Source: JASSUD01 sp031963445
Lineage (GTDB): Bacteria; Pseudomonadota; Gammaproteobacteria; Burkholderiales; Burkholderiaceae
Length of the DNA stretch: 64,000 bases
Direction of reading: 5' to 3'
NCBI GenBank assembly: GCA_031963445.1
Contig: JASSUH010000001.1
Location: 186,001 to 250,000 of the forward strand
Both the position numbers and the translations under genes were made by a program. Position 1 is the stretch's first letter. Each line of letters opens with the position of its first letter. Below are positions 36,048 to 44,615 of the stretch, one piece after another. The notes under the pieces are model-generated. The model did not search any database and was not told where the DNA came from. It saw only the letters and a list, made by a program, of their open reading frames with translations.

Positions 36048-36947
36048 ATGGAGCAGATTCATCAAATCCACGATAAATTTTTCAAGCGCTCGCTTAAAAA
36101 AAAGCGTATTGCTGTGGATTTTTTACACGCCCATTTACCGCCTGCACTCTTTCGGCGTTTGGATATAGAGAGTCTTAGCCTCACTGATAAAAGTTTAGTG
36201 TTGCCTAAGTTGCGCGAGATTCACTGTGATATCGCATATAAATGCAAAATCGATCAGCAGGATGGTTTCATCCTTTTTCTCATCGAGCATCAATCTAACG
36301 CGCCCGAACTAATGGCTTTCCGTAAATTGCAGTATACGGTGTCATTAATGAATGATTACTTGCGTGAAGGCCATACCAAGCTCCCGCTGGTTTTACCGAT
36401 CTGCCTATACCACGGCAGTGAATCGCCCTACCCGCACAGTACCGATGTTTATGATGAATTTATTAATCCAACACTGGCACGCGAACTTGTTTTTCAGCCG
36501 TTTCACTTGATCGATCTCACGACGTTATCCCAAGAAACCATCGAAAAACACGGCTTGGCAGCTGTGATGGAAATGCTGTTTAAGCACTATCAAGCAAAAG
36601 ATGTGGTGAATAAATTTAAGCAGATTGTGCGAAATAGCGTATTCACACAGACTATCTATCAAATAGGTACGCCCTATTTCGAGGATGTATTACACTACAT
36701 GCTCTACAGTAACGGGGATGAGCATTCCCCTTCAGCTAATACGTTGATTGATGTGTTGGTTGAGACCCTACCTAATGAACGAGAGGTCATTATGACGTTT
36801 GGTGAACAACTAGAGCAAAAAGGGCGACAAAAATGCAAGCTTGAGATTGCTAAAAATATGCTGACCGCTGGAGCTGATTTGGCTTTTATTAAACAAGTCA
36901 CCGAACTCTCTGACGAAGAGATTACGGCATTAGTCGTAAAGCATTAA
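36048..36947 (+). CDS. Rpn/YhgA-family nuclease (transposase_31-like)
   Basis: 299 residues of the Rpn family (PF04754-like), PD-(D/E)XK nucleases that promote RecA-independent recombination in E. coli and are spread like selfish or horizontally moved genes. The N-terminus QIHDKFFKRSLKKKRIAVDF, then CDIAYKCKI with the Asp and FILFLIEHQS with the Glu-x-Gln core, then YTVSLMNDYL and LPICLYHGSESPYP are characteristic. The C-terminus contains the helical repeat-like KNMLTAGADLAFIKQVTEL followed by SDEEITAL, common in these proteins. It looks complete. Host function unknown. Confidence 0.88.
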   Translation: MEQIHQIHDKFFKRSLKKKRIAVDFLHAHLPPALFRRLDIESLSLTDKSLVLPKLREIHCDIAYKCKIDQQDGFILFLIEHQSNAPELMAFRKLQYTVSLMNDYLREGHTKLPLVLPICLYHGSESPYPHSTDVYDEFINPTLARELVFQPFHLIDLTTLSQETIEKHGLAAVMEMLFKHYQAKDVVNKFKQIVRNSVFTQTIYQIGTPYFEDVLHYMLYSNGDEHSPSANTLIDVLVETLPNEREVIMTFGEQLEQKGRQKCKLEIAKNMLTAGADLAFIKQVTELSDEEITALVVKH

Positions 36948-36969
36948 TGCTTTACCGTTAGATATTGCT

Positions 36970-37240
36970 CTCTTTAAGAAGCTGTTCAGGATCTTTAAGC
37001 AGAAGGCTCTGAGAGGTGATTGGTAGGCATGTTGGGGTTCCTGCGTCACCCCAACCTACAATTCTTTGTCAACGTTCGTAGGGTGGGGTGACGGGTTTAA
37101 TTAAATACGGAACCCCAACATGCCTACCAACAGCCTCTATCTGAGTTTTGTGAAAAACCTGGCATAGGCTCTTAGAAGGATCGTGAACAAGCTTTAAGAA
37201 CTTTTTAGGGTCTTCCTGGCAAAGCACGCCGTGCTAGGCA
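36970..37240. repeat. Family B copy 7 (double) plus half of a family A repeat
   Basis: Fills the gap between the Rpn gene and cytochrome b561. Terminus AGAAGCTGTTCAGGATC, then two hairpin cores at about 37030-37056 (short loop) and 37083-37120 (TTTAATTAAA loop), then a second terminus GGATCGTGAACAAGCTTT. It runs into TAAGAACTTTTTAGGG, the left end of a family A unit that breaks off after CTTCCTGGC. Confidence 0.85.
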
Positions 37241-37317
37241 CTGCAGCGCAATATTGGATTCGCGCAAGCCATACTAGCTTGCGCGAAAGTTTTGCCAGCG
37301 AGCGGCGATTGGCTAAA

Positions 37318-37914
37318 TTATCGTTTGGCAGAATCTTGGGACTGAGATTTAGCGCCTTTCATAAACGGCACCATACGCGCAAGCACACCGTCTCGATTGA
37401 TCACGTGGTGTTTCAGCGCCGCTAATATATGCAATACAAATAAGCAAAATAATGTGTAGTTGAGAAAGACATGCGCTGATTTCAACAGAGGTTTAAGCGT
37501 CGCATTCGGCTCGATTAACATCGGTAGTGGTACTAGTCCCAAATAAACCACTGGTCTGCCCGCCGAGGCGCTATACAAATAGCCAGTTAGCGGTACAGCG
37601 AGCATCAATAGATAGAGTAGACCATGTATCGAATGGGAAGCAGCGCGCTCCCAACATGATGTAGTGGCAGGTAGCGGTGGCGCAGGATGAAAAATACGCA
37701 CTAGCAAACGCCACAGAGTCAACGCAAATACGGTTACGCCAGTCCATTTATGCCAAGACATATATTTGCCTTTATCGGCGATAAGGTGCGGAAATTCATC
37801 CACTATCCAGCCAATTGAAAAAGCCCAAATGATCAAGAATGCAATCAGCCAATGCAAAGTCATCGCTTGTACGCTGTATTTCTGCGTGGCAGCTGTTGAA
37901 GTAACGGGTCTCAT
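37318..37914 (-). CDS. Cytochrome b561-family protein
   Basis: Inner-membrane di-heme cytochrome b, 198 residues, four helices. Haem-ligand histidines are visible in QAMTLHWLIAFLIIW, SWHKWTGVTVFALTL, SHSIHGLLYLLMLAVPL and KSAHVFLNYTLFCLFVLHIL. Likely electron carrier from quinol; the partner is unknown (the YceI-like protein often next to it is not here). Alone on the minus strand, divergent from the pqi cluster. Confidence 0.92.
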   Translation of the reverse strand: MRPVTSTAATQKYSVQAMTLHWLIAFLIIWAFSIGWIVDEFPHLIADKGKYMSWHKWTGVTVFALTLWRLLVRIFHPAPPLPATTSCWERAASHSIHGLLYLLMLAVPLTGYLYSASAGRPVVYLGLVPLPMLIEPNATLKPLLKSAHVFLNYTLFCLFVLHILAALKHHVINRDGVLARMVPFMKGAKSQSQDSAKR

Positions 37915-38091
37915 ATTTTGATTTCCTTATTTTTGCACCTGAGCATCATACTGCAACGGCAGGCGAAACTCTTTACGCTAAATTCCTATCACATTGGGTA
38001 AATAATGCATAAAATCGGCGCACTTGCGTCACATTAATCAGCAAGAAAAGGAACCGGAAGATTGCCACTGCATGAGAAAGGAGATCGACTC

Positions 38092-38718
38092 ATGGAAAAA
38101 ATAGAATTAATTGCTTGCCGTGAGTGTGATGCGCTACACCAAAAAATAGCCGTCGAAAAAAATAAAAGTGCACGCTGTGTGCGTTGCGGTGCGGTGCTGT
38201 CTCAGTATTTCTCTGGCAATCTTGATTATCTTTTGATGATCACACTCACTAGTACGGTTTTATTTTTGACGGCTAATAGCTTACCGATCGTCGAGCTGAA
38301 TGCAAAAGGACTCACTAACCACGCCACCTTAATAGGAGGCATCGCGCATCTATGGGCTAATCACAGATACCTGGTTGCCATGCTGGTGGCGGGGGTTGTG
38401 ATGATTGCCCCATTACTCGAATGTCTAGCTTTTATTTATTTGTTAGTGCCACTAAGGCTTGGGCGTACCGTGCCGGGCTTTCATCGTATATTACGGACTA
38501 TTCAGCTGATACGGCCCTGGGGCATGCTTGAGGTTTTTATGCTTGGCTTGGTAGTCACGCTCGTTAAGCTCTCCGGTTTTGCTCGTATTATTCCTGGGCC
38601 AGCGCTTTTTGCATTTAGTCTTTTGACGTTTTTGCTGGCTGTCATTAGCAACTTCGATCCTCATCATCTGTGGCGTCTTGCTGATCATCAGCGAGCAGCA
38701 AAATGGCTTGAAAAATAA
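38092..38718 (+). CDS. pqiA: PqiA-like membrane protein, first half
   Basis: Inner-membrane part of the PqiABC lipid-transport system. E. coli PqiA is one chain with two related halves; here they are two genes. This 208-residue protein starts at ATG 38092 behind AGGAG (the frame begins 30 bases earlier). A rubredoxin-like CRECDALHQKI ... CVRCGAVL zinc ribbon is followed by four helices (ITLTSTVLFLTANSLPIVEL, LVAMLVAGVVMIAPLLECLA and others). The second half follows 8 bp on. Confidence 0.93.
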   Translation: MEKIELIACRECDALHQKIAVEKNKSARCVRCGAVLSQYFSGNLDYLLMITLTSTVLFLTANSLPIVELNAKGLTNHATLIGGIAHLWANHRYLVAMLVAGVVMIAPLLECLAFIYLLVPLRLGRTVPGFHRILRTIQLIRPWGMLEVFMLGLVVTLVKLSGFARIIPGPALFAFSLLTFLLAVISNFDPHHLWRLADHQRAAKWLEK

Positions 38719-38726
38719 AAAAATCA

Positions 38727-39389
38727 ATGAATGAATATAGAGAAGTAGTCAGTGCTCGCGGCGTTGGTTTAATAGCTTGCACAGCATGTGGACGTGTGCA
38801 CCAAAACATTGGAGCTAGACGCGGCTTGCGCTGTGAGCGCTGCCACGCGCCTTTATACTCACGCACCCCCAATAGTATGCTGCGCACTTGGATACTTTTA
38901 ATGGCTGCGCTAATCCTGTATTTTCCGGCAAATCTATTGCCGATTATGCGTACTCAATCTTTATTCGGTGCTAAAAACGATACGTTGATGAGCGGCATCA
39001 GTTATTTTTGGAAGTCTGGCTCGCCGATACTGGCCATTATTGTTTTTACTGCCAGTGTTGTCGTGCCTTTGGTTAAAATTGGCGCACTCAATTTTCTAGC
39101 TTTTACCGCTCACTCTAAAACACACTGGCAACCGCAACAAAGGGCTAAGTTGTATCGCTTTATTCACTATATTGGGCGTTGGTCAATGCTCGATATTTTT
39201 GTACTGATGCTAACCATCTCGCTTATTCAGTTCCGCGCGTTAGCGGTGATTGCTGGACCTGGCGCGTTGGCTTTCGCGTTAGTCGTTATTTTGACGATGT
39301 TGGCATCGATGCAATTTGATGCACGACTGATCTGGGATTATTCCGCTTCTGCCAATGCTCAGGAAGATTTGCGTAACCATGACCTCTGA
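38727..39389 (+). CDS. pqiA: PqiA-like membrane protein, second half
   Basis: 220 residues with the same build as its upstream neighbour: zinc ribbon CTACGRVHQNI ... CERCHAPL, then four helices (WILLMAALILYFPANLLPIM, PILAIIVFTASVVVPLVKIG, RWSMLDIFVLMLTISLIQF). The repeated phrase FPANLLPIM corresponds to LTANSLPIV in the first half. Overlaps pqiB by 11 bp, so translation is coupled. Confidence 0.94.
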   Translation: MNEYREVVSARGVGLIACTACGRVHQNIGARRGLRCERCHAPLYSRTPNSMLRTWILLMAALILYFPANLLPIMRTQSLFGAKNDTLMSGISYFWKSGSPILAIIVFTASVVVPLVKIGALNFLAFTAHSKTHWQPQQRAKLYRFIHYIGRWSMLDIFVLMLTISLIQFRALAVIAGPGALAFALVVILTMLASMQFDARLIWDYSASANAQEDLRNHDL

Positions 39390-41022
39390 AAAAACACCTG
39401 AATCCAATCACCACGACGATTTTTCCAGCGCAGTGGCAACCCCTATCGTGACAGAGCGCAGCCGCTTAAGCGCTGCGCTCGTCTGGGTTATTCCATTATT
39501 GGCGACCTTAATCGGCTTAGCGCTTATCTTAAAGCCTATGCTCGACTATGGGCCATCTATCACGATTAGCTTTAAAACAGCTGAAGGGATTGAACCTAGC
39601 GACACTAAAGTTAAGTATAAAAATGTTGATATTGGCGCAGTAAAACGGGTGCAAGTCAGTGAAGATTTATCACACGTTTTAGTGGATGTTGAATTAAGCA
39701 AGCAGGCAAAAAATTTTGCTGTTGCCGATACGCAGTTTTGGGTAGTGCGTCCACGTATCGCCGCGAATGGCGTGTCAGGCCTGAGTACGATAGTCTCGGG
39801 TGCTTATATCGGCGTTGATGCAGGCACTTCAAAACAGGCAAGCCACCAATTCGTTGGCCTCGAAACGCCTCCTATCATCACCGATGAAAAAAAAGGGCGT
39901 CAGTTTGTTTTGCATAGCGATAGCTTGGGTTCATTGGATATTGGCTCGCCAGTATTCTATCGGCGCGTGCCAGTAGGACAGGTGACGACTTACACGCTCG
40001 ATGGAGATGGAGAAGGCGTCACGTTACGCATTTTTATTAATGCGCCATACGATAAATATGTGAACGTAGCATCCAGCTTTTGGCATGCAAGCGGGGTTGA
40101 TGTACGACTTGATCAACATGGGCTTAAATTAAATACGCAATCACTCGCCACGCTGATGACCGGTGGTATTGCCTTTGCCACACCGCCTACCTCTTTGGCT
40201 CGACAGCGTGCACCAAATAACGCGACCTTTCGCCTCTCGGCTAATGCAAATGATGCGCAATATGAAACGAATGAGCCACCGGTACGGGTCGTACTCAAGT
40301 TTCATCAAGCCTTACAAGGATTAAGCGTCGGTGCCCCGGTCGAATTCCATAGTCTGATGCTCGGGCGAGTGGAATCAATAGATTTAAATTATTCCCCTAA
40401 GCACAGGGCTTTCCATATGCCGGTTACCCTTTTGCTCTACCCAACACGACTAGGTTTTAAACACACGACGAGCGCACCTCAACAAGCGTCTAGTGCCCAA
40501 TGGCTTAATCAGCTGGTGCAACGTGGGTTGCGTGCGCAACTACGCACAGGTAACCCATTGACAGGGCAACTCTATGTCGCCCTCGATTTCTTCCCGAAGG
40601 CACCCGCAGCCTCGCTCACTCAACATTCACCGATACAGACGGCTAACCCGTTGTTTGAAATGCCAACCGTGTCAAGTACGTTGACTCAATTGCAAATACA
40701 AGTCGCCGATATCACCCGTAGACTTGCTAAAGTACCGTTTGATCAAATCGGTGGGCAACTTAGCAACATGCTGAAAAATGCCGATCGTTTATTTAAACAG
40801 CTAGATACCTATACTGCACCGCAAGCAACACGCACCTTGGCAAGCGCTCAACAAACCTTCAAAGCAGCTGAAACCACGTTGCAACAAGATTCACCGCTGC
40901 AATCGGATGTGCATCAAGCGCTGACAGAATTAACGCGCTCTCTTCAATCGCTTAACGCACTTGCTGATTATTTAGCACGTCATCCAGAAGCACTGATACG
41001 TGGCAAAGTACGCGAGGAATAA
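39379..41022 (+). CDS. pqiB: PqiB, MCE-domain periplasmic lipid-transport protein
   Basis: 547 residues from ATG 39379 (MTSEKTPESNHH, AGGAAG upstream). One N-terminal helix (ALVWVIPLLATLIGLALIL), then three MCE domains: first with ISFKTAEGIEPSDTKVKYKN and GVSGLSTIVSGAYIGV, second with FVLHSDSLGSLDIGSPVFYR and GQVTTYTLDGDGEGV, third with FHQALQGLSVGAPVEFHSL. A C-terminal helical stretch (ADITRRLAKVPFDQIGGQL onwards) forms the needle-like coiled coil that spans the periplasm in the E. coli complex. Confidence 0.95.
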   Translation: MTSEKTPESNHHDDFSSAVATPIVTERSRLSAALVWVIPLLATLIGLALILKPMLDYGPSITISFKTAEGIEPSDTKVKYKNVDIGAVKRVQVSEDLSHVLVDVELSKQAKNFAVADTQFWVVRPRIAANGVSGLSTIVSGAYIGVDAGTSKQASHQFVGLETPPIITDEKKGRQFVLHSDSLGSLDIGSPVFYRRVPVGQVTTYTLDGDGEGVTLRIFINAPYDKYVNVASSFWHASGVDVRLDQHGLKLNTQSLATLMTGGIAFATPPTSLARQRAPNNATFRLSANANDAQYETNEPPVRVVLKFHQALQGLSVGAPVEFHSLMLGRVESIDLNYSPKHRAFHMPVTLLLYPTRLGFKHTTSAPQQASSAQWLNQLVQRGLRAQLRTGNPLTGQLYVALDFFPKAPAASLTQHSPIQTANPLFEMPTVSSTLTQLQIQVADITRRLAKVPFDQIGGQLSNMLKNADRLFKQLDTYTAPQATRTLASAQQTFKAAETTLQQDSPLQSDVHQALTELTRSLQSLNALADYLARHPEALIRGKVREE

Positions 41023-41789
41023 TGATGAAAATTTTCTTAGCTAGACTTTCTTCGATACGCAATGCATACGCCGCCAAATTGGGCGCACCTCTGCGCGCTC
41101 ATTTCTACATCGCTACGCTAGCTGCAGTCTGTGCAGGGTGCACTAGTGTGCCGCCTACGCATTTCTATACTTTAAGCACTGAAACGCTGGGGTCTAAAAC
41201 CTCTGCTACCTCGCTCGCTGAGAAAAAAGAAACGCCGCCCATTAAACCAGCAGCAAAGTTTTATATTGACGTAGGCGCAGTGCAAATACCTGCGCAAGTT
41301 GATCGGCCGCAATTTGTCATTACTACCCTGCCAGGCCAAGTAGAAATAAAAGAGCAGCAACGCTGGGCCGCCTCACTGCAAGATGAAATTCGTCAGGTGC
41401 TATCTGAAGCGTTGATGGAGCAACTAGGCACCTTCGATGTCGCGCGGACACATATTGCTAAGGATTTACCTGTTTATCGGATCACAACGAAGGTACAGCG
41501 TTTTACCTCAAGCTTAACGCCCTCTACTCATTCTCCTACTTCAGGTAGCGTCACGCTTAGCGTGCTCTGGAGTGTAAGACTGATCTCTGCCCAGGCGACT
41601 TCACAAACACCTACGTTCACTTGCTATTCCTTTGCCAGTGAAACAGTGAAGCCGACTTACCGCAATTTAGTATTAGGGCATAGACGGGCAATACATCGTA
41701 TTGCACAAGACATCGCCCTTACCATTCGTTCGTTGGTGGCTAAGCCGAAGGCCATTCGTACGATGACCTGCCCGGCAGCAAAGAAATGA
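41022..41789 (+). CDS. pqiC: PqiC outer-membrane lipoprotein
   Basis: 255 residues. The lipobox is AAVCAGCTS near residue 39, after a longer than usual n-region (possible alternative starts inside). Then the ABC-transporter auxiliary (DUF330) domain with THFYTLS, VGAVQIPAQVDRPQFV and RWAASLQDEIRQVLSEAL. It anchors the PqiB needle at the outer membrane. Its ATG shares one base with the pqiB stop. Convergent with the unknown gene at 41815. Confidence 0.93.
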   Translation: MMKIFLARLSSIRNAYAAKLGAPLRAHFYIATLAAVCAGCTSVPPTHFYTLSTETLGSKTSATSLAEKKETPPIKPAAKFYIDVGAVQIPAQVDRPQFVITTLPGQVEIKEQQRWAASLQDEIRQVLSEALMEQLGTFDVARTHIAKDLPVYRITTKVQRFTSSLTPSTHSPTSGSVTLSVLWSVRLISAQATSQTPTFTCYSFASETVKPTYRNLVLGHRRAIHRIAQDIALTIRSLVAKPKAIRTMTCPAAKK

Positions 41790-41814
41790 TGTTTTGTGAT
41801 TAACCTGGATATGC

Positions 41815-42747
41815 CTAAGCTATCTCTCGCAGCTTAGGTTGAGCTTGCAACTTAGGTTGAATTTGATGAAAAGAGGGAATGATTCTATCTAATAATTTTT
41901 TACAGTGATCAGATCTAACTGACGGCCTATACAAACCTACAACATGATTTTGTTTATCCAGCTGCAGCCAAACTTTAGTCCGGTTTCTACGATGATTGAG
42001 ATTGCGATTCAACCAAAGGGGAAGCAAAGATGAATAAATTTTTTTCTTCTCATCGACTGTTTTAAGGCAATCTCTCTGCTTATCGCATTGTTCTAAAATT
42101 TTTTGTATGTAATCTTCAAGGCTTTTAACAGCGCACTTACCTTCTTTCTTTACATATTCAAATTGCAGACCAAATTTTTGCTTTTCCTCCTCAGGAAGAG
42201 ATTCCATCAAGGTCTTGACATTAAAGACCAGAGGATCCTTGGTCCCTTTTTCTTGCACCGCCGCTTGCTCAAGCTTGAAGGACTCTGTTTGCGCCGCATC
42301 AGATTCTGTTAGCACCGCATATCGTCTTCGCTCAAGCGCAACATCGGTTTTATCGTTTTTACGGGCAACTTTAGAAAAAGCAGGTTCCTCGGGTTCTTCG
42401 GCAAATTTTCTGGTTTTTGGTAAGCGTTTCTCTTCTGTTTCAAAGAAAACATTCGCTTTTTTACTGCGGTAATAATCTTCCATGATTTCGTCTAACTCGC
42501 CCACAGACATCAGCTCTAAGTCGTACAAACTATATTCCTCAGGCGTTGGGCAGCAGTCGAACTCAGTGGAAGCCGCTGAGGAAACAGACAAAGAAGGGGA
42601 AACTGGAAGGCTAGGACAAGTTGACGGTGCGTTAGAAAAAGGCACCTTATCAGACGATGAATTAAGGGTATGACGAGCGGAAGATACGTTTAAAGCAGTG
42701 AAACCAACGGGATGAGCAAGGCTATACAGCATCGTAATATGTTCCAT
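41815..42747 (-). CDS. Unknown effector-like protein (Ser-rich N-terminus)
   Basis: 310 residues, no family recognised. Residues about 20-65 are very Ser/Pro-rich (LPVSPSLSVSSAASTEFD); then an acidic stretch (DLELMSVGELDEIMEDYY), Lys/Glu-rich charged helices, and a C-terminal basic region with NRNLNHRRNRTKVWLQLDK and the short repeat IQPKLQAQPKLREIA. No signal peptide or membrane helix. ATG 42747 or ATG 42732 could be the start; neither has a clear ribosome-binding site. Placed alone between pqiC and a repeat, lower in GC than neighbours. The style resembles secreted effectors; no hrpII box was found upstream. Confidence 0.55.
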   Translation of the reverse strand: MEHITMLYSLAHPVGFTALNVSSARHTLNSSSDKVPFSNAPSTCPSLPVSPSLSVSSAASTEFDCCPTPEEYSLYDLELMSVGELDEIMEDYYRSKKANVFFETEEKRLPKTRKFAEEPEEPAFSKVARKNDKTDVALERRRYAVLTESDAAQTESFKLEQAAVQEKGTKDPLVFNVKTLMESLPEEEKQKFGLQFEYVKKEGKCAVKSLEDYIQKILEQCDKQRDCLKTVDEKKKIYSSLLPLWLNRNLNHRRNRTKVWLQLDKQNHVVGLYRPSVRSDHCKKLLDRIIPSFHQIQPKLQAQPKLREIA

Positions 42748-42849
42748 ATCGAGCAGAATAATAATGCTGAATTTTTAATGAGAACATCAAAAGACAACAC
42801 GTCTAGTCTTCCAATAAACGAATAGGAATGCGCTAAAAATAGCGGTATC

Positions 42850-43027
42850 GCATAAGAGTCTGCTCACGATCTCGAAGAGGAAAGATTTGGAGGCTATCGG
42901 TAATCATGTTGGGGTTCCGTATTTAATTAAATCCTTCACCCCAACCTACAATTTTGGCCTTTTCGTAGGTTGGGGTGACGAAGGAACCCCAACACAACCC
43001 ACTTTTAAAGGTCCTGAACAAGCTCTA
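42850..43027. repeat. Family B palindromic repeat, copy 8 (ends in glycosyltransferase stop)
   Basis: Full symmetrical unit: AGAGTCTGCTCACGATCTC, hairpin core about 42909-42946 (TTTAATTAAA loop), CCTACAATTT spacer, second core about 42968-42992, then ACAACCCACTTTTAAAGG and TCCTGAACAAGCTCT. The right terminus completes the stop TAG (T plus AG) of the gene at 43025. Confidence 0.88.
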
Positions 43028-44434
43028 AGAATTACAAGCCTTCCCCTTACATAGCAGGTAAATTTTATTTTTCTGTTTATCCAGCACAAAAGTTTCGTAG
43101 AGATTGCCTACTGATGGATCGATTTGTTTATTAATCACAAAATAATCAGCTTCTTTTGCTAGGCTCGGAAAAGTTAAAGGAGGAGCGGGATAGCGTAAAA
43201 CATCAACAGCCGCAGTGATACTCAGCCCTGTTGCAGTTGGATCATTGATATATAACGGTGTGTCTTTAGTTTTTGCCAAAATTTGCTTAGCAATAGATAA
43301 AGCATCAGCTCTATAGCGAGCCTGATAATAGGGCAGCAATCCTAACACCAGTACATATTTAACGACCACCGCCGCCAAGAACCATTTCAAACAGTGCTTA
43401 ACATTCACCTCTTTTAGGCGCCAAAGTACTCTAGCGATCCATAGTGCGATTAAAGGATACAAAGGCAACACATAACGGCTAGAGGTATCGGGAGCAAACC
43501 AATAAGGGATAAAACTCAATACGATCAGCCAACTGAGTGTAGCCATCATGCAAGGTTCTTTTTCTGGCTCTGTAATGCGCTTGGTGAAAAAGAAATAAGC
43601 CGCTAGCCCTGATGCTGGTAGAAAACGTAACACAATCTCCAGCGGGAAAAAAACGAGTTGTTTGAAATAGGCCCCGAATCCGTGCAAAGCAAACTTATGC
43701 AAAACATCTTGCACCATGCCAACGCCATTGGATCCTGAAGTAAGCGCTCCCCATACCAAAGGGAAACCTATTATCAAACACTGCGCTAATAAATTAGCGG
43801 GTTTTAAAATAAACGCTCGCTTGCCTGCTTGTCTCGCAAAAAGTGCAAAAGCCAGGAAATAAAACACATAGGCTGTTAAAGCTTTAGTTAAAAAAGCAGC
43901 AGTAATAGATAGCGCAGCTAGCCAAATAAATGAATAGCGCTCTTCAGTATTAGCCAGCCATAAAAAAGCGATAGCGGTGAGAATGAAAAAGCCGAACAAC
44001 GGGTCAGAATAAGCGATCCACCCGTGATACATCAGCGCATCACCCGTCAGATAGACCAGTAATGCAAAGAGAGCAAAGCCACTTTCTTTAAATAAGCGCT
44101 TAGATAAAAACGCCAAGACTAAGCCTGTTCCAATAGTGGCTAGCAGCGTGATTAATCTGGCCGCTAATATCATTTTCGACCACCCTATCAAACTGGCAAT
44201 AGGAATAATTAGCCAGTTATAGAGCGGAGGACGGCCGTAGTTAACGCCATATAAGATAGGATATAAAAAGTGCTGCTTGTACCACATCTCATATGAGCTG
44301 ATGGTGTAGACCCCTTCTTCACCAATATGAGGAAGCGCTAAAGTCACTAAAAAACTTAATAAGGCTAACGCGAGAATTAAATAGCTATAACGGACGTCTA
44401 GCTTCCCTAAAGCACTTTTCTGTTTTTCAAACAT
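43025..44434 (-). CDS. GT39/ArnT-like membrane glycosyltransferase
   Basis: 469 residues with about eleven to twelve helices. The first periplasmic loop has the catalytic acidic pair region HIGEEGVYTISSYEMW, and GRPPLYNWLI follows, as in ArnT/PMT-type enzymes that move a sugar from a polyprenyl phosphate to lipid or protein. The C-terminal soluble part (SITAAVDVLRYPAPPLTFPS) is periplasmic. The substrate cannot be told from sequence: lipid A modification and O-glycan transfer are both possible. Isolated gene between repeat B and the metG terminator. Confidence 0.85.
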   Translation of the reverse strand: MFEKQKSALGKLDVRYSYLILALALLSFLVTLALPHIGEEGVYTISSYEMWYKQHFLYPILYGVNYGRPPLYNWLIIPIASLIGWSKMILAARLITLLATIGTGLVLAFLSKRLFKESGFALFALLVYLTGDALMYHGWIAYSDPLFGFFILTAIAFLWLANTEERYSFIWLAALSITAAFLTKALTAYVFYFLAFALFARQAGKRAFILKPANLLAQCLIIGFPLVWGALTSGSNGVGMVQDVLHKFALHGFGAYFKQLVFFPLEIVLRFLPASGLAAYFFFTKRITEPEKEPCMMATLSWLIVLSFIPYWFAPDTSSRYVLPLYPLIALWIARVLWRLKEVNVKHCLKWFLAAVVVKYVLVLGLLPYYQARYRADALSIAKQILAKTKDTPLYINDPTATGLSITAAVDVLRYPAPPLTFPSLAKEADYFVINKQIDPSVGNLYETFVLDKQKNKIYLLCKGKACNS

Positions 44435-44505
44435 AATTTAATCAATTTTGAGGAAGACGAAAATCAACATATTAACGCCAGTTGGGGATAAGTAAAGCGA
44501 TAAAA

Positions 44506-44555
44506 ATGTGAGTAAAAATTTGGGCCTGAGCAATTACCATTGCTCAGGCCCAAAT
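44506..44555 (-). terminator. Intrinsic terminator downstream of metG
   Basis: A 17-base perfect stem (ATTTGGGCCTGAGCAAT at 44518-44534 with its complement at 44539-44555) closes a four-base loop. On the minus strand it is followed by TTTTTACTC, so it terminates leftward transcription from metG. Confidence 0.85.
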
Positions 44556-44615
44556 CATTGGTTTTAAGGGTTTGCTTAAGGACTAAATAAGCGCTAAAAA
44601 CTTTTAAAACTCACT

